Shown here piece after piece: positions 1 through 11,252 of a stretch of 64,000 nt of DNA. Under the pieces are notes generated by a model, which was given only the letters and a program-made list of their open reading frames with translations, had not been told where the DNA came from and searched no databases. The stretch is from contig AP031355.1 of the NCBI GenBank assembly GCA_037833965.1, positions 9,883,501-9,947,500 on the forward strand, given 5' to 3'. This stretch comes from Marchantia polymorpha subsp. ruderalis. Lineage: Eukaryota > Streptophyta > Marchantiopsida > Marchantiales > Marchantiaceae. A program made the position numbers and the translations under genes. Position 1 is the first letter of the stretch. Each line of letters opens with the position of its first letter.

Positions 1-399
1 AGTGTAGTGTTAGGTAGGACTTAGAGGGTATAAAATAGTTCCAGGCGTTTTGCCTGGGGTTCTTTCCCATCAGAAGTGCAGATCAGGAACCCATTTCCTT
101 TGCGTGTTTGTGTCCTTGAGTTCTGTCACCACGCACGAGGAGTTACAACTTAGCGTTCCGCATTTTGTAGCTGAAGGCCTTCGGCTGAATGTTCAGAGCT
201 AGTACATTGGTTAGAGACTTGAGTAGTTCGGATCTGCACCTGCGGGTGACTGCCGATGCTCAGAGCCAGTGACTAGTTAGATACTTGAACAGTTTCGCCC
301 CTACACCTTCGAGTGTTTCTTTCTGATTGTACTCCTTGGGATTTTTCCCCTGAATGCCAAAGTGAAGTTTTGCTACTTCGTGTAAGCCTTGGTTGTAAA
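1..399 (+). repeat. 3' part of a plus-strand LTR, cut by the window edge
   Basis: This stretch matches the promoter/R/U5 part of the dominant gypsy LTR family, seen again at 4370-4775, 20590-20990, 31787-32187 and 47795-48190. It includes the TATA box TATAAAAT at 29-36 and the small dyad CCAGGC-GTTTT-GCCTGG just after it. Homology stops at about 399, where other copies continue into the AT-to-GT-repeat part of U5, so the LTR 3' end is missing. It is a fragment with no coding content. Confidence 0.85.
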
Positions 400-1795
400 G
401 TAAAGTAAGTTTGGCATCTGATCATATTTCACTCGAGCACGCCCTCCACTTTTACAATTTAGGCAATTTTTTCGAAGAAATCCGAGAGGTAGCAAACCTA
501 AATGTTGCACATTTCTTCTCTTCTCCAATCCGCTGCCGGTGCAATTACTAGCACAAAGCTCACGACATAAGCTTCACTTTAACAATACTAACTTAAAGGA
601 TTGCAAAACGGACATGATCGTGTCGTTAGACGTGTATGTTTCCAGATAATATCTACTTTCCCAGCTCCAGGCCCTTGTCTACAAACATATCAGTGTCGAT
701 GATCTGTAGCAGTAAGTGGTGAGCCATAAGTGGTGATGGTTCACTTCCTACAATGTTCTGAAGTGGGCAGTCTTGGAGAAGAAATTTCCAGGTTTTTTTC
801 TGAGTATAGGCGAGAGGCTTCGGACCTAAATGCTTAAAGCCTCGAAGGGCTATAGTGAAAACTACAAATCTTCGAACGAAACTCGAATCTTAACCATATT
901 TTCGTGTTTTGACTGTTTGGGAGTTTATGGTGGACCTAATGCTTTTGTTCAATTTGCAAAGCCAAAATGAATGAACACAAAAAGACAAAAAGACACAAAA
1001 AGCATGCTGAGTTCGTGGTGCTTAAATGACAGACTATTCACCAACTCAAATCTCACCACATCATCAATCTTGTCACCAAAAATGAGGTCTGCTGCCGTTT
1101 CTGCAAATCTGCACCACCATGCCAGGCACGCTGACTCGAAGGAATTTCCGAGGATAAGTGAGCAGTATGTTTCAAGATGTGTACTATGGAAGACTTCTAC
1201 GAACCTGATTTCAGCTTCAGCACATGCAATAACTTATAGACTTTTACCACTGCAAATAACTTATAGATTTTACCACTGCAGCCTAGACATCAGCCTCTTC
1301 GGAATGAACTCCCTTGCTTGTAGAATTTACAACAGAGAATCAAGCTGCCATAAAATTGATCCGGACAGCAGTTGAAGGAAGAGTAAATAAATTGGTTTGA
1401 TTGTGAGAAAATTCTGAGAAAATTCAGGATATACGACAGACTAAGCATGAGAAAGCTAGCTAGCTGCAGTCAAGTATTTAAAAAGTGACTTGAAGTATTA
1501 CTTCTTCACCGTCTTTCTCACAAACTCCACAACATCCTCAACGCAACACTACCATGTCTTTCAAATCAGAGGCCAATCTTTTGACCCACAAGGTTTGCAC
1601 GGCCTTATTCGTCTCTTCACGAGCCTGCCGCTCGAAGAGTGCACAACCAGTGTTGCGAAGACCAGGTGAGGAAAGCCGACGCCAGCACATCTTGAACACT
1701 GCATGTGGTGGGAACATGCAGTGTTCATCATCAATACTGATCGGGAGACTAACCTCTAGAGCGTGCTGAGTAAGGTGTATGTAGAAGTCCGCGAG
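400..1795. other. Unassigned sequence, no gene recognised
   Basis: Unique-looking, moderately AT-rich sequence between the truncated LTR and the copia remnant. Short ORFs occur (for example 971-1375) but have no recognisable motif or codon pattern. A 25-bp direct duplication ending in TTTACCACTGCA lies near 1231-1280. I see no RNA gene or element end here. Confidence 0.5.
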
Positions 1796-2579
1796 TCATG
1801 AAGAAGGCTTACGAGTGCGAATGCTGCGAGTGGATGGTGGCATAGAGTCAGATGATGTAGTATCTGTGCGATCTAGAGTGATAGCACTAGGAACATTCTT
1901 GCATCTCTGATAAGTATGCAGGGGCAGCATGGCGTGATGACTGCCATCTGGTTGTATGGGAATGTCGATGGAGAAGTCATTGATCGGAGCTTCAGTAAAT
2001 GATTGTGGATGCTGATGGTCCGCATCAGGTGAGCTCTCGTTATCATCTCGGACTATCAACTCAGGTGCTCCCAGGGAAAGTTGAGGTTTAGCCATGCCGT
2101 TGCTTCGATTGACTGTGCATGATCTTGGGCTCATGGTTTCGGGGCATGGAACTGAGCCAGAAGGTGAAACTGGAACGTTCGTCGCAATGGGAGTGTGCTC
2201 CTCTTCTAGGAACACAACATGTTCCGTGACAGGCCATTCATCTCCTGCAGGTGACACCGTAAGGTTATCGGCCTTGAACACTAATAAGGAGAAAAGAAAG
2301 TGATTTTCGTCAAACTGAACATTCTTAGACACAAGGATCTTTTGTGTCGATCGATTGTAACTCCTTAAGCCTCTTGAGGTCTCATCATAACCCAAGAAGA
2401 CATATTCATTTGAGCGAGGAGCCCATTTCTTCCGAGATGGAGAAGTGTTGAGTACGTAGCTGCGGCATCCAAAAGTTCTCAGATGGCTGATCGAAGGAGT
2501 GTGGCCAGTGAACTTCTCGTAAGGAGTAGTGCCGTGATTTGCTCTAGTAGCGGTTCTATTGATTACGTAGTTACCAGTT
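1796..2579 (-). pseudogene. Ty1/copia polyprotein remnant (end of integrase and linker)
   Basis: Read on the minus strand, the frame encodes a block typical of the end of a copia integrase: NYVINRTATRANHGTTPYEKF, then a HLRTFGCRSYV-type stretch and an EYVFLGYDETSRGLRSYNRSTQKILVSKNVQFDE-type stretch (all paraphrased from the frame), followed by a low-complexity linker that stops near 1796 before any reverse transcriptase. The upstream integrase catalytic core is missing because an LTR is inserted at 2580. The open frame continues artificially into that LTR. No gag, RT or RNase H is nearby, so this is a dead fragment that served as target. Confidence 0.8.
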
Positions 2580-2663
2580 TGTAATAACCCACTAAAGGCT
2601 AAAACTGCAATATAGTGGTAGTGTAATAACCCACTAAAGGCTAAAACTGCAATATAGTGGTAG
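2580..2663 (-). repeat. 42-bp tandem duplication of the LTR terminus
   Basis: The terminal 42 bp of the LTR, beginning TGTAATAACCCACTAAAGG, occur twice in a row (2580-2621 and 2622-2663) with no intervening sequence. Other copies in the window have it once. Confidence 0.85.
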
Positions 2664-4914
2664 AAAGGTCGAACCCACAGGGACAAAGGAACACACAGGG
2701 TACAAAGTGTCACGTTTAACAGACTATTGAGGAGTTGGAATTCTCAGGCGACTATCACTCCCAGAAATACTGCAAGTGTCCACTCGGAGCGCACTCGGAG
2801 GTCGCACAGTGCAGCGTAACACACACACACACACACCTGAAACTACAGAAACACAACCCAGAGATCCGTTAGGTGTGGTAACCCACTTTTTGTTTTTTAT
2901 CGGAACTAAAACATTTTTGAATAGTAAGTACCGCGGCAGCAGCTGTAAATAGTAATCGGTACGCGAAACCAGAGGATCGAGGACAGTCAAGGGGTTTTGG
3001 GCTTAGGCCACAGTGGGACGCTTGGGACGGAACGGGCGGTTCATGCTGCAGGATCCGCTTCGAGCACCTTCGGCGGTAGATCACTCATAACTTTCTCAAT
3101 TCGTAACGCTTTGAATTGCTTAGGCTCTCGTTGGAAAGAGCTCGACGCGCTGGTTCTAACGAGCTCAAGAACTTGTGAAACGGATGAGAGATCACTGAGT
3201 TATGAGTGTCGGAAGTTACTGATGGGGGGGCCTTCGGCGGTAGAGCGACTTTGGCGGTACGCCTTCGGCGGAAGAACCGCCGGAAGATGCGCCTTGGGCG
3301 GTAGACGCCTTCGGTCAACGCCTTCGGGTCAACGCCTTCGGCGATGCGGGAGAGTGCATTCGGCGGAAGAGTGAATCCCTCATAACTTTCTCAATTCGCA
3401 ACGCCTCGACTTGGTTAGTGTCTCGTTGGAAAGATCTCGACGCGCTGATTCTAACGAGCCCAAGAACGCCACGAACGGAGGAGAATTCCGGGAGTTATGA
3501 AGGTCGCAAGATACTCAGCTTTCCGCCTGCGCACAAGCGAAGAAAGTTTTGTCCTATGCGCGGACGAAGGAAGTTCGCCTGCGCACAGGCGTTCGCCTGT
3601 GCACAGGCGCTTCGGCGTCGGCGGGAAATCCGCCTTGGGCCCTAGAAATGCGCCTTGTGAGGTAGAAAGTGTACGGCGCCTTCTGCGCCAGCTCAGCGCC
3701 GCGGACGGACACGTCAGCGCAGCGGACGGACAGCTCATCGCCGCGGACGGCCAGGTCATCGCCGCGGACGGACAGCTCAGCGCCGCGGACGGACTGTGGA
3801 TAGGCGAACGCCTTCGGCGGAAGAGTAAAACCGACATAACTTTCTCAATTCTTAGCCGTTTGACTTGATTCGGGTCTCGTTGGAAAAAACTCAACGAGCT
3901 GGTTCCAACGAGACCAAGATCTCTTGAAACGGATAAGGCGTCAATGAGTTATGAGCGTCGAAAGCGGCTATCATGGTTAGGCGTGAGGCCTTTGGCGTTA
4001 ACAGTTAGAGGGGCCTTCGGCCCAAGGCGGCCTGCGAGTAGGCGGCTTGCGTGTAGGACGCGTGGGACCCACAGTCCTCGGATTTTGGAGAAGGAATTTT
4101 GGCCTAGGTTCAGAGATCTTGCGGGGCCCATATCTTTGCGATGGACGGTCGGATGGATCTGAAATTTTGTGGGGCCGTTGATCTCGGCCGGCCACGCATG
4201 CCTGCAAATTTTCAGCCTCAGATCTTGGATGGTAAGGCGCTGGCGGCTCTGTACAGTAGGCTTAGGATTCAGATTTAGGGTTAGGGTTAGATTTAGGTTG
4301 TAAGTTAGAGGGGAAGGCAGCCGCCGACTCCTCAGGTGTAGGATCTGTTGCGGCTCGCACCATGGTAGTGCAGTGTAGTGTTAGGTAGGACTTAGAGGGT
4401 ATAAAATAGTTCCAGGCGTTTTGCCTGGGGTTCTTTCCCATCAGAAGTGCAGATCAGGAACCCATTTCCTTTGCGTGTTTGTGTCCTTGAGTTCTGTCAC
4501 CACGCACGAGGAGTTACAACTTAGCGTTCCGCATTTTGTAGCTGAAGGCCTTCGGCTGAATGTTCAGAGCTAGTACATTGGTTAGAGACTTGAGTAGTTC
4601 GGATCTGCACCTGCGGGTGACTGCCGATGCTCAGAGCCAGTGACTAGTTAGATACTTGAACAGTTTCGCCCCTACACCTTCGAGTGTTTCTTTCCGATTG
4701 TACTCCTTGGGATTTTTCCCCTGAATGCCAAAGTGAAGTTTTGCTACTTCGTGTAAGCCTTGGTTGTAAATTCAGGTTACGCTGCAGCAGGTGCCTTGAG
4801 GGTAACCCCTGTAGTATTTCTGGGAATGACAAGTGCCTGAGAATTCAAACTCTTCAATAGACTGTTGTTGTGTTACTGGAATGTTTCACAGTGAGTCCTT
4901 CAGTGCGGACCTGT

Positions 4915-5334
4915 TGTAACACTAGGGTTTAGAGAGAAGTTCACTCGAAGATAGAAACGTAAACTCTGAAGATGAGAGATACCAACAATGGTTATCCTCT
5001 CCCTTATATAGCTCTCACCAACAAGTACAAGGTGATAAGATCTAATCCCCACCATCCATACCTCTCATAGTGGATGGATGACGTGGCGGATAACCCTAAC
5101 AAGCACACGGATCGCTGACGTGGCGCACCTAACTAACACACTAACTAACACACTCAATCCTTAGCTACAAGCACACGGATTGCTGACGTGGCACTGTCAA
5201 CTAACACATCCACTCTGTACCTACCAAGTGCGCGGATCGCTGACGTGGCAGCTATGACTAGTGCACACTAAAGTATCTACATCAATATTCAGAGTAACCT
5301 CTACTTTAGTTCTAACTAACTAAAGATGGTTACA
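4915..5334 (-). repeat. 3' LTR of the chromovirus
   Basis: 420 bp, TGTAACACTAGGG at one end and GATGGTTACA at the other on the plus strand (TG...CA). It appears base-for-base the same as 10557-10976. It contains four TGACGTGGC motifs at 5079, 5116, 5184 and 5241 and a TATATAA (minus) at 5004-5010. Confidence 0.95.
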
Positions 5335-5349
5335 AACCTCCCTCCTTTT
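5335..5349 (-). other. Polypurine tract of the chromovirus
   Basis: On the minus strand an AAAAGGAGGGAGG-type purine run lies directly before the 3' LTR and next to the pol stop. This is the expected plus-strand DNA primer for reverse transcription. Confidence 0.8.
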
Positions 5350-8300
5350 AAGATGCAACGTCCTCGTTGCACATACGTTCAAACTCCTGAACTATCAAAG
5401 GTGCATTTGCTAAATTTTTAGCTGGTTCCCAAGTTGATTCATACGATGGATAGCCTTTCCATTGAATCAAATACTCTACTTTGGGATATTTATGACCTCG
5501 AATACGTTTCTTGAGTATCTTTTCTACCTCAAACTCCTCATGATCTGCTATCAAGGTTGGAAGAGGAGGTGGTGCTGGTTGGTTGGTGAATTGTTTTGGT
5601 CGTGGTACATGTTTTCGCAATCGTGACACATGAAATACTGGATGTATTTTCATATGTGACGGAAGTTCCAACTTGTATGACACTTCACCAACACGCTTCA
5701 AAACCAAAAATGGACCAATGAACCTAGGGTTTAACTTTGATGTTCCTACAAGAGACAAATTCGTTGTAGATAACCAAACATGATCTCCAACCTCAAAAAT
5801 CACTTCTCTACGATGAGCATCGGCATGCTGCTTTTGCCGATTTTGAGCTATCACCAACTTCTCCTTGGCCTGATGTAGTCCTCGGTGAATATGCTCCACG
5901 AATTCGTTGACTGCTGCAACTTTGGTCGAAAACTCCTCTCCTTTCGGAAGTCTTATCAAACTTGAAGGAGTTATCGGATGAGCTCCATACATAAGAAAAA
6001 ATGGAGACGCTTTTGTGGATGCATTAACAGAATTGTTATATGCAAATTCCACAAGTGGCAAAAGGTTGTCCCACTCTTCTTGCTCTTCTAATGTGAATGC
6101 TCGTAGCATATCCTCTATGGTTCTATTTGCCCTCTCAGTTTGTCCATCAGTTTGAGGGTGATAGGCCGTTGACATTGCTAGTTTTGTTTTGAAAAAACTA
6201 AACAAAGTTTTCCAAAATAAACTAGTGAAGTGAGTACCTCTATCCGTGATTAACACTTTGCTTAAGCCATGATTCACAAAAACTGCATCTAGATACAATT
6301 GAGCTAGTTGTGGAGCTGTTACTGTTTTTGTGGTTGGCCTGATGTGAATCATCTTGCTCAATTTGTCCACAAAAACCACCACTGAATCATGTCCTAACGA
6401 AGTCCTTGGTAACTCACATACAAGATCCATGGTGACATGTTCCCACCGCTGTTCGGGAATAGGAAGAGGTTGTAATAAACCCGCTGGTTTTTGATTACTT
6501 GCCTTGTTTTGTTGACAAGCAACACAACTTCGAACGTAAGACTCCACATCCTCACGTATTTTGGGCCAATAGTACACTCGTTGTATACTCTCCACGGTTT
6601 TCTCCACTCCCACATGACCTGCAATGGCTGTATCATGACTTTCTGCCAAAATCATTGTGCGCAAATCCTGATCTTGTGGAATCCATATACGCTGATTGTA
6701 AAACGCCAAACCTCGAGATTTCTCTGCCTTTCCAGTTTGTAGTGCTCGAGTGATCTCTTCATCCTCCTTTGTGGCTTGTGACATCTTGCTCCACCAATCC
6801 GCCTGAATTTTCACTTCTGCAACATGATTCAAACAAGGCATGCGTGTGAGAGCATCTGCAAGTTGCTTCTTTCCCTCCACGTACACAATCTTCATGTTGA
6901 AGCGTTGACGCCACTCTGCCCATCGAATTTGTCGTTTGGACAGATCCTTCTGAGTTTCCAAATAAACCAAGGGTTTATGATCAGTCTCCACCACAAACTC
7001 CTTATCACCCAAATAATGCTTCCAATGTTTGGTTGCCAACACGATAGCTAACTCCTCCCGTTCTGTCGTGTGATAATTTTGTTCCGCCGCCACCAACTTT
7101 CGAGAATAGAAAGCAACTGGATGCCATCCATCCTCCCATTCTTGTTGAAGTATGCCACCTACTGTTGTACCTGATGCGTCAGTGGCCAACTTGATAGAAC
7201 GGTTAGGATCATACCACTTGAGAATAGGTGCGTGTAACAAAGCATCTTTCAATGCTTGAAAAGCTAACTCTTGAGCTGTTCCCCATCTCCACTTTTGACC
7301 TTTCCCTAACATGGAAGTCAAGGCCTGAGCTAGTCGAGCAAAACCTTTCACAAATCTACGATAGAATCCAGTGAGCCCTAGAAAACTCTTCAATTGAGTT
7401 TGATCCTCAGGTGCTATCCAATTCTGAATGGCATCTATCTTCTCACTCATCACTTGGATTCCTGTAGCTGTAACTCTATGACCCAAGTAATCTACTTCTG
7501 ACTTGCCAAATTCACATTTTGAAGCTTTGGCATACAATTGATTGTCTCTTAAAACTTGAAGTACCTCTCGTAAATGACTTCTATGATCATTCAAAGTTTT
7601 GCTATACACCAATATATCATCTAGAAAAACAATGACAGATTTATCTAGATAAGGGCGAAAGATATCGTTCATCAATCCCATGAATGTAGCTGGTGCATTA
7701 GTGAGACCAAAAGGCATCACCAGATACTCAAAGTGTCCATACCTAGTACGAAAAGCTGTCTTGTGAACATCTTCATCTGCAATTCGAATTTGATTGTAGC
7801 CGCTTCTCAAATCTAGCTTGGTGAAGTACTTCGCTCCTTGAAGTTGATCAAACAAATCATCCATACGAGGTAATGGATATTTGTTTTTCACCGTTTGCTG
7901 ATTCAACCCGCGATAATCAATACATAGTCTCATGGATCCATCCTTCTTCTTCACAAAGAGTACTGGAGCTCCATAAGGTGAAACACTTGGTTGAATGAAT
8001 CCCTTGCTCAACATCTCCTCCACTTGAGCCTTGCATTCTTCCAATTCGTTTGGAGCCAAACGATATGGAGCTTTGCAAGTTGGTGTACTTCCAGGTATCA
8101 CCTCAATCTTGTGATCAACTCGCCTCTTTGGTGGTAATCCTGCAGGTAGATCATCTGGAAAAACATCTTTATACTCCATAAAAATGTCGTTCAAGGACTC
8201 CGGGATGTAAGGTTTGTCCGTGGACCCAATATCTCTTATAAGTCCAAGGAAACATACATCATCTCTAGAAATGGATGCTGTACCCATCACAAAGAGGGGT

Positions 8301-8776
8301 AAATTCCTATTCTGAGATCTAATTCTATCTCCATAGATCTTCCATCCACTACTTGTAATCACTTTTCTTCTCCAATCTACCTTCGGATTATATTGTTCCA
8401 TCCATGGCATTCCAAGGATGACATCATACCGAGCTAAACGAATTACTCTCCATTCAATGCTCTCCTTGTATCTACCTATGGATAATTCTACACTCCGTGG
8501 TAGTGTTTCTATCACTTCAGTTTGCCCGTTTGGCAATTCAACTTCTTCACTCACGTCCTTCATCAACATCAAACCTAACTTCATAGCAACACTCCTTGAT
8601 AGAAAATTCTCAGTTGCTCCAGGATCAATTAAAACTCTCACCTTGTGTCCTTCCATGAAACCATCAGTGACAATGAGTTGAGCTTGCTTCTTACTCCTTC
8701 CATGAGCTCCCAACCATTGCTTTCTTCCAACCTCGCCTTTTCTTCGCTTTGTAGAACCAGTAAGGCCGCGAGGCAA
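5348..8776 (-). CDS. pol: Chromovirus Pol: protease, RT, RNase H, integrase, chromodomain
   Basis: The 1142-residue frame carries, in order: an aspartic protease whose active-site triad reads D51-P-G in [12 protein letters not shown] rather than the usual D-S/T-G; a reverse transcriptase (about 250-430) with FLDD at 384-387; RNase H (about 500-630, TDASG and TDHKPL motifs); integrase with an H-H-C-C zinc module (GHVG...CVAC), the D-D-E residues in [16 protein letters not shown] and GQTERAN; and a chromodomain near 1080-1133 ([19 protein letters not shown]). The computed start is a TTG immediately after the gag stop; the frame is open further upstream inside gag, so it is probably made as Gag-Pol by -1 frameshifting. 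No internal stop was seen. Confidence 0.93.
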   Translation of the reverse strand: MPRGLTGSTKRRKGEVGRKQWLGAHGRSKKQAQLIVTDGFMEGHKVRVLIDPGATENFLSRSVAMKLGLMLMKDVSEEVELPNGQTEVIETLPRSVELSIGRYKESIEWRVIRLARYDVILGMPWMEQYNPKVDWRRKVITSSGWKIYGDRIRSQNRNLPLFVMGTASISRDDVCFLGLIRDIGSTDKPYIPESLNDIFMEYKDVFPDDLPAGLPPKRRVDHKIEVIPGSTPTCKAPYRLAPNELEECKAQVEEMLSKGFIQPSVSPYGAPVLFVKKKDGSMRLCIDYRGLNQQTVKNKYPLPRMDDLFDQLQGAKYFTKLDLRSGYNQIRIADEDVHKTAFRTRYGHFEYLVMPFGLTNAPATFMGLMNDIFRPYLDKSVIVFLDDILVYSKTLNDHRSHLREVLQVLRDNQLYAKASKCEFGKSEVDYLGHRVTATGIQVMSEKIDAIQNWIAPEDQTQLKSFLGLTGFYRRFVKGFARLAQALTSMLGKGQKWRWGTAQELAFQALKDALLHAPILKWYDPNRSIKLATDASGTTVGGILQQEWEDGWHPVAFYSRKLVAAEQNYHTTEREELAIVLATKHWKHYLGDKEFVVETDHKPLVYLETQKDLSKRQIRWAEWRQRFNMKIVYVEGKKQLADALTRMPCLNHVAEVKIQADWWSKMSQATKEDEEITRALQTGKAEKSRGLAFYNQRIWIPQDQDLRTMILAESHDTAIAGHVGVEKTVESIQRVYYWPKIREDVESYVRSCVACQQNKASNQKPAGLLQPLPIPEQRWEHVTMDLVCELPRTSLGHDSVVVFVDKLSKMIHIRPTTKTVTAPQLAQLYLDAVFVNHGLSKVLITDRGTHFTSLFWKTLFSFFKTKLAMSTAYHPQTDGQTERANRTIEDMLRAFTLEEQEEWDNLLPLVEFAYNNSVNASTKASPFFLMYGAHPITPSSLIRLPKGEEFSTKVAAVNEFVEHIHRGLHQAKEKLVIAQNRQKQHADAHRREVIFEVGDHVWLSTTNLSLVGTSKLNPRFIGPFLVLKRVGEVSYKLELPSHMKIHPVFHVSRLRKHVPRPKQFTNQPAPPPLPTLIADHEEFEVEKILKKRIRGHKYPKVEYLIQWKGYPSYESTWEPAKNLANAPLIVQEFERMCNEDVAS

Positions 8777-8778
8777 GA

Positions 8779-9942
8779 TTACTGGTGATCTTCGTTTCCC
8801 GAAACTGCTTCCTCCACCTCTTCATACTCTATCCCCTCCATATTGTTGAACGGTCGTCGCTGCATGGGCCGTCCTCCTTGTTGTGTCGGCCGAACTCGAC
8901 AAAACTTGGCTATGTGGCCCATTCGTCCACATGCATAGCATTGGCGATTGTCACGAACTCCAGCTCCTCCTCGAACCATTCCATTATTTGCATAACCTTC
9001 TTGCAAATTTGGAACTCCTGGTCGCCTAATCTCACCTCCAAATCTTGGTGGTGGTCCTCTTGTTGGTGCAAAACCTTCTCTACGTCGAAGGTTTCCCAAC
9101 TCCATCGGTGTTGGACCAGATGGATCTCTAAAATTGCTCACTGGCTCACCGTGTGTGACACCAAAAGCACCTGAAATTCGTTGAGCAATTGCGATTGCTT
9201 CATTCACAGTAGATGGATTGCTTACCATCACCTCCTTTCGAATTCGATCTTTCAAGCCTCGTTTGAACACGTCCAAGGCTTCAGCTCCACTCATATCCAT
9301 GATAGATACTTGAAGATCACGAAATTCTTCAATGTACTCATGAATACCTCCTTTCTGCTTCAGATCCCACAACTTCATTCTTGCAGTTTGAAGAGAATCC
9401 ACCGCTTGAAAATTTTGCAGAAGTCCTTCCTGCATTCCACTCCACGAAATGGTAGCACCTCGTTCTGAAAGCATTCTCTCCCATGTTGTGTACCATGTGA
9501 GAGCCTTATCCGTAAGATAAGATCTCATGAACATTCCTGCAATATAATCAGAAACATGAAAATGGGATAAATGAATATTCATCCTCATAATCCATCCCTC
9601 TAACACTCCCATTGCTCTACTCCCTTTGTAAGCTTCCACCTTACAGGATTTTCCCATTCGAAGCAAAAGATTTGCTTGATCTTCAATCTCTTGAAGACGT
9701 CTCCTATTTGCCTCTGCTGCATCAATAGGAGTTGGTTCTGGCTGAACTTGGGAAGCTTGAACTTGAGGTTCAACTTCCATCTCTCCAACTCTCTCTCTCT
9801 CTACTTTCTCACTCTCTAATGCAAAGATTTTATCTTCCATGGCTTGCTGCTTGGTATGCCCATCTACTATCGCTTTTCTCAACTCCTTCATCTCTGCCAT
9901 GATTGCATTGAGAACCTCACCCATATCAATTGATGTTCCCAT
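8779..9942 (-). CDS. gag: Chromovirus Gag
   Basis: A 387-residue protein with a short N-terminal coiled coil (about 10-55), a retrotransposon capsid-type helical region (about 110-265, including the [14 protein letters not shown] and [17 protein letters not shown] stretches) and one CCHC zinc knuckle, [14 protein letters not shown], near 340, followed by a basic/acidic tail. It forms the virus-like particle and packages RNA. Its TAA stop (8779-8781) sits two bases before the computed pol start, and pol is in the -1 frame. The ATG at 9942 is the first ATG of the frame after the leader. Confidence 0.92.
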   Translation of the reverse strand: MGTSIDMGEVLNAIMAEMKELRKAIVDGHTKQQAMEDKIFALESEKVERERVGEMEVEPQVQASQVQPEPTPIDAAEANRRRLQEIEDQANLLLRMGKSCKVEAYKGSRAMGVLEGWIMRMNIHLSHFHVSDYIAGMFMRSYLTDKALTWYTTWERMLSERGATISWSGMQEGLLQNFQAVDSLQTARMKLWDLKQKGGIHEYIEEFRDLQVSIMDMSGAEALDVFKRGLKDRIRKEVMVSNPSTVNEAIAIAQRISGAFGVTHGEPVSNFRDPSGPTPMELGNLRRREGFAPTRGPPPRFGGEIRRPGVPNLQEGYANNGMVRGGAGVRDNRQCYACGRMGHIAKFCRVRPTQQGGRPMQRRPFNNMEGIEYEEVEEAVSGNEDHQ

Positions 9943-9959
9943 GCTTTTTCACACTCCCT

Positions 9960-10214
9960 CTAATACAAAGTGAGTATAATCACTATGTGACCTCTCAACA
10001 AAGGAGTCACAAAAGGTGCAGGTGACTCTATCACAGCTCTATAGTACTCCTCTCCATAATTCCTCACAAGAAAATCTCTCCATATCCTCTTCTGTCTATA
10101 TACTGTTCTAATCTCTACATAAGTGCTGAATCGAACCGGGACAGGTGGTTCGCGATTCAAATCCATGAAACAATCAGTATAGAATGTATATAGTACAATC
10201 CCAAGTCTCTCCAT
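9960..10214 (-). CDS. Leader ORF B, homologous to the adjacent leader ORF A
   Basis: An 84-residue ORF in the chromovirus 5' leader just before gag. It resembles leader ORF A (10174-10422): both have a D-hydrophobic-N/D-R-x-P-VP start, then (Y/F)LV-x2-(W/Y)G-(A/E)-(D/E)-(F/Y) and (M/I)ES-x2-P followed by a hydrophobic stretch ending xLY. The two overlap by 41 nt in different frames. I do not recognise a known domain. It could be a decayed duplicate, an upstream ORF controlling gag translation, or an additional small protein. Confidence 0.4.
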   Translation of the reverse strand: MERLGIVLYTFYTDCFMDLNREPPVPVRFSTYVEIRTVYRQKRIWRDFLVRNYGEEYYRAVIESPAPFVTPLLRGHIVIILTLY

Positions 10215-10422
10215 AAGTAACTATTGGAAGAATCAGTGGCACTCTTGACTCCATCACTCTAGTCATAAAATCTGCACCCCAACAAGCCACAAGGTACATC
10301 CGAAAATGATGTTTCTCCATGCAACGAAGGTGAATATCGAATAGGTTAGGAATTGGCCAGTGCGGTACTGGATTCCTGTCAATCCCGTCCATATCTGCAA
10401 AAACACAATGTCCCCCTTCCAC
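10174..10422 (-). CDS. Leader ORF A, homologous to leader ORF B
   Basis: An 82-residue ORF in the chromovirus leader between the primer binding site and gag. It pairs with leader ORF B (see that entry) as an apparent tandem duplicate of about 70 residues. The function is unknown and no domain was recognised. Codon-level similarity suggests the duplicate once coded, but the present reading frames do not join. Confidence 0.4.
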   Translation of the reverse strand: MEGGHCVFADMDGIDRNPVPHWPIPNLFDIHLRCMEKHHFRMYLVACWGADFMTRVMESRVPLILPIVTYGETWDCTIYILY

Positions 10423-10543
10423 CTCTCTCTACATGCAGATGAATGACCTCTGCCAGCCTCTATACACTCTCAAGACTACACTCCATCATCACTCACTTGC
10501 TATTCCATGAGGGGTAATCCACACTCAAGGAAAGAGCAAGGTC

Positions 10544-10555
10544 GCTCTGATACCA
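10544..10555 (-). other. Primer binding site for initiator tRNA-Met
   Basis: On the minus strand TGGTATCAGAGC lies one base after the 5' LTR end. This is the complement of the 3' end of plant initiator tRNA-Met and the standard PBS of chromoviruses. Confidence 0.95.
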
Positions 10556-10556
10556 T

Positions 10557-10976
10557 TGTAACACTAGGGTTTAGAGAGAAGTTCACTCGAAGATAGAAAC
10601 GTAAACTCTGAAGATGAGAGATACCAACAATGGTTATCCTCTCCCTTATATAGCTCTCACCAACAAGTACAAGGTGATAAGATCTAATCCCCACCATCCA
10701 TACCTCTCATAGTGGATGGATGACGTGGCGGATAACCCTAACAAGCACACGGATCGCTGACGTGGCGCACCTAACTAACACACTAACTAACACACTCAAT
10801 CCTTAGCTACAAGCACACGGATTGCTGACGTGGCACTGTCAACTAACACATCCACTCTGTACCTACCAAGTGCGCGGATCGCTGACGTGGCAGCTATGAC
10901 TAGTGCACACTAAAGTATCTACATCAATATTCAGAGTAACCTCTACTTTAGTTCTAACTAACTAAAGATGGTTACA
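10557..10976 (-). repeat. 5' LTR of the chromovirus (promoter copy)
   Basis: 420 bp, matching 4915-5334. As the upstream LTR on the minus strand it is the active promoter copy, with U3 at higher coordinates and the primer binding site following at 10555. Confidence 0.95.
10646..10891 (-). promoter_or_regulatory. Chromovirus promoter: TATA box and four ACGT-core sites
   Basis: On the minus strand a TATATAA lies at 10646-10652. Upstream of it are four GCCACGTCA sites (plus-strand TGACGTGGC at 10721, 10758, 10826, 10883); three of them sit in a larger repeated context CGGAT(C/T)GCTGACGTGGC. The ACGT core is a known target of plant bZIP factors, including ABRE-like sites. Stress or hormone control is an inference. 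Confidence 0.6.
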
Positions 10977-11221
10977 CCTGTGTTCTCTGCGCGTTTTGTG
11001 AGTTGAGAGTGTTGTTCACCGCGTAGGAGTGACTTCGATCCGAAGTAGGCAGTCCAAACCGGGTTTCCTACACTAGCAGCAAGCTAGTGGAAGTGTTGTA
11101 AAAGCCGGAGTTGGAAGTCACTGCCCGCAGCTTTGCCGAGTGTGCTCGCGAGAGACTTTCCCCCTGAAATCTTGAAGTAGAGGTCCTAACGGATCTCTGG
11201 GTTGTATTTCTGTAGTTTCAG

Positions 11222-11252
<31 letters not shown>

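Larger units (their letters stand above)
4915..10976 (-). mobile_element. Complete Ty3/gypsy chromovirus, minus strand
   Basis: A 6062-bp element bounded by two 420-bp LTRs (10557-10976 is the 5' LTR, 4915-5334 the 3' LTR), flanked by the target duplication CCTGT (4910-4914, 10977-10981). Order on the minus strand: LTR, primer binding site for initiator tRNA-Met, a leader of about 600 bp, gag (9942-8779), pol in an overlapping -1 frame (to 5348), polypurine tract, LTR. The integrase is followed by a chromodomain, which places it among chromoviruses. The LTRs appear identical by eye, so insertion was recent. It lies inside a solo LTR of the unrelated giant-LTR family. Confidence 0.95.

Noticed and set aside
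971..1375. 134-aa ORF
   Set aside because: Low-information composition, no motif, ATG inside an A-rich run.
1796..2713. 305-aa ORF as one gene
   Set aside because: Its first part is LTR sequence read through the insertion point; only 1796-2579 is copia-derived.
2874..3900. CRISPR-like array of short palindromes
   Set aside because: The GCCTGTGCACAGGC and GCCTTCGGC words are irregularly spaced, have no unique spacers of constant size, and the context is a plant LTR.
4644..4832. 62-aa ORF repeated at 4644, 20864, 32061 and 48063 (minus)
   Set aside because: It recurs only because each LTR copy has the same U5; it is antisense to the element and ends at LTR-specific positions with no codon-level signal.
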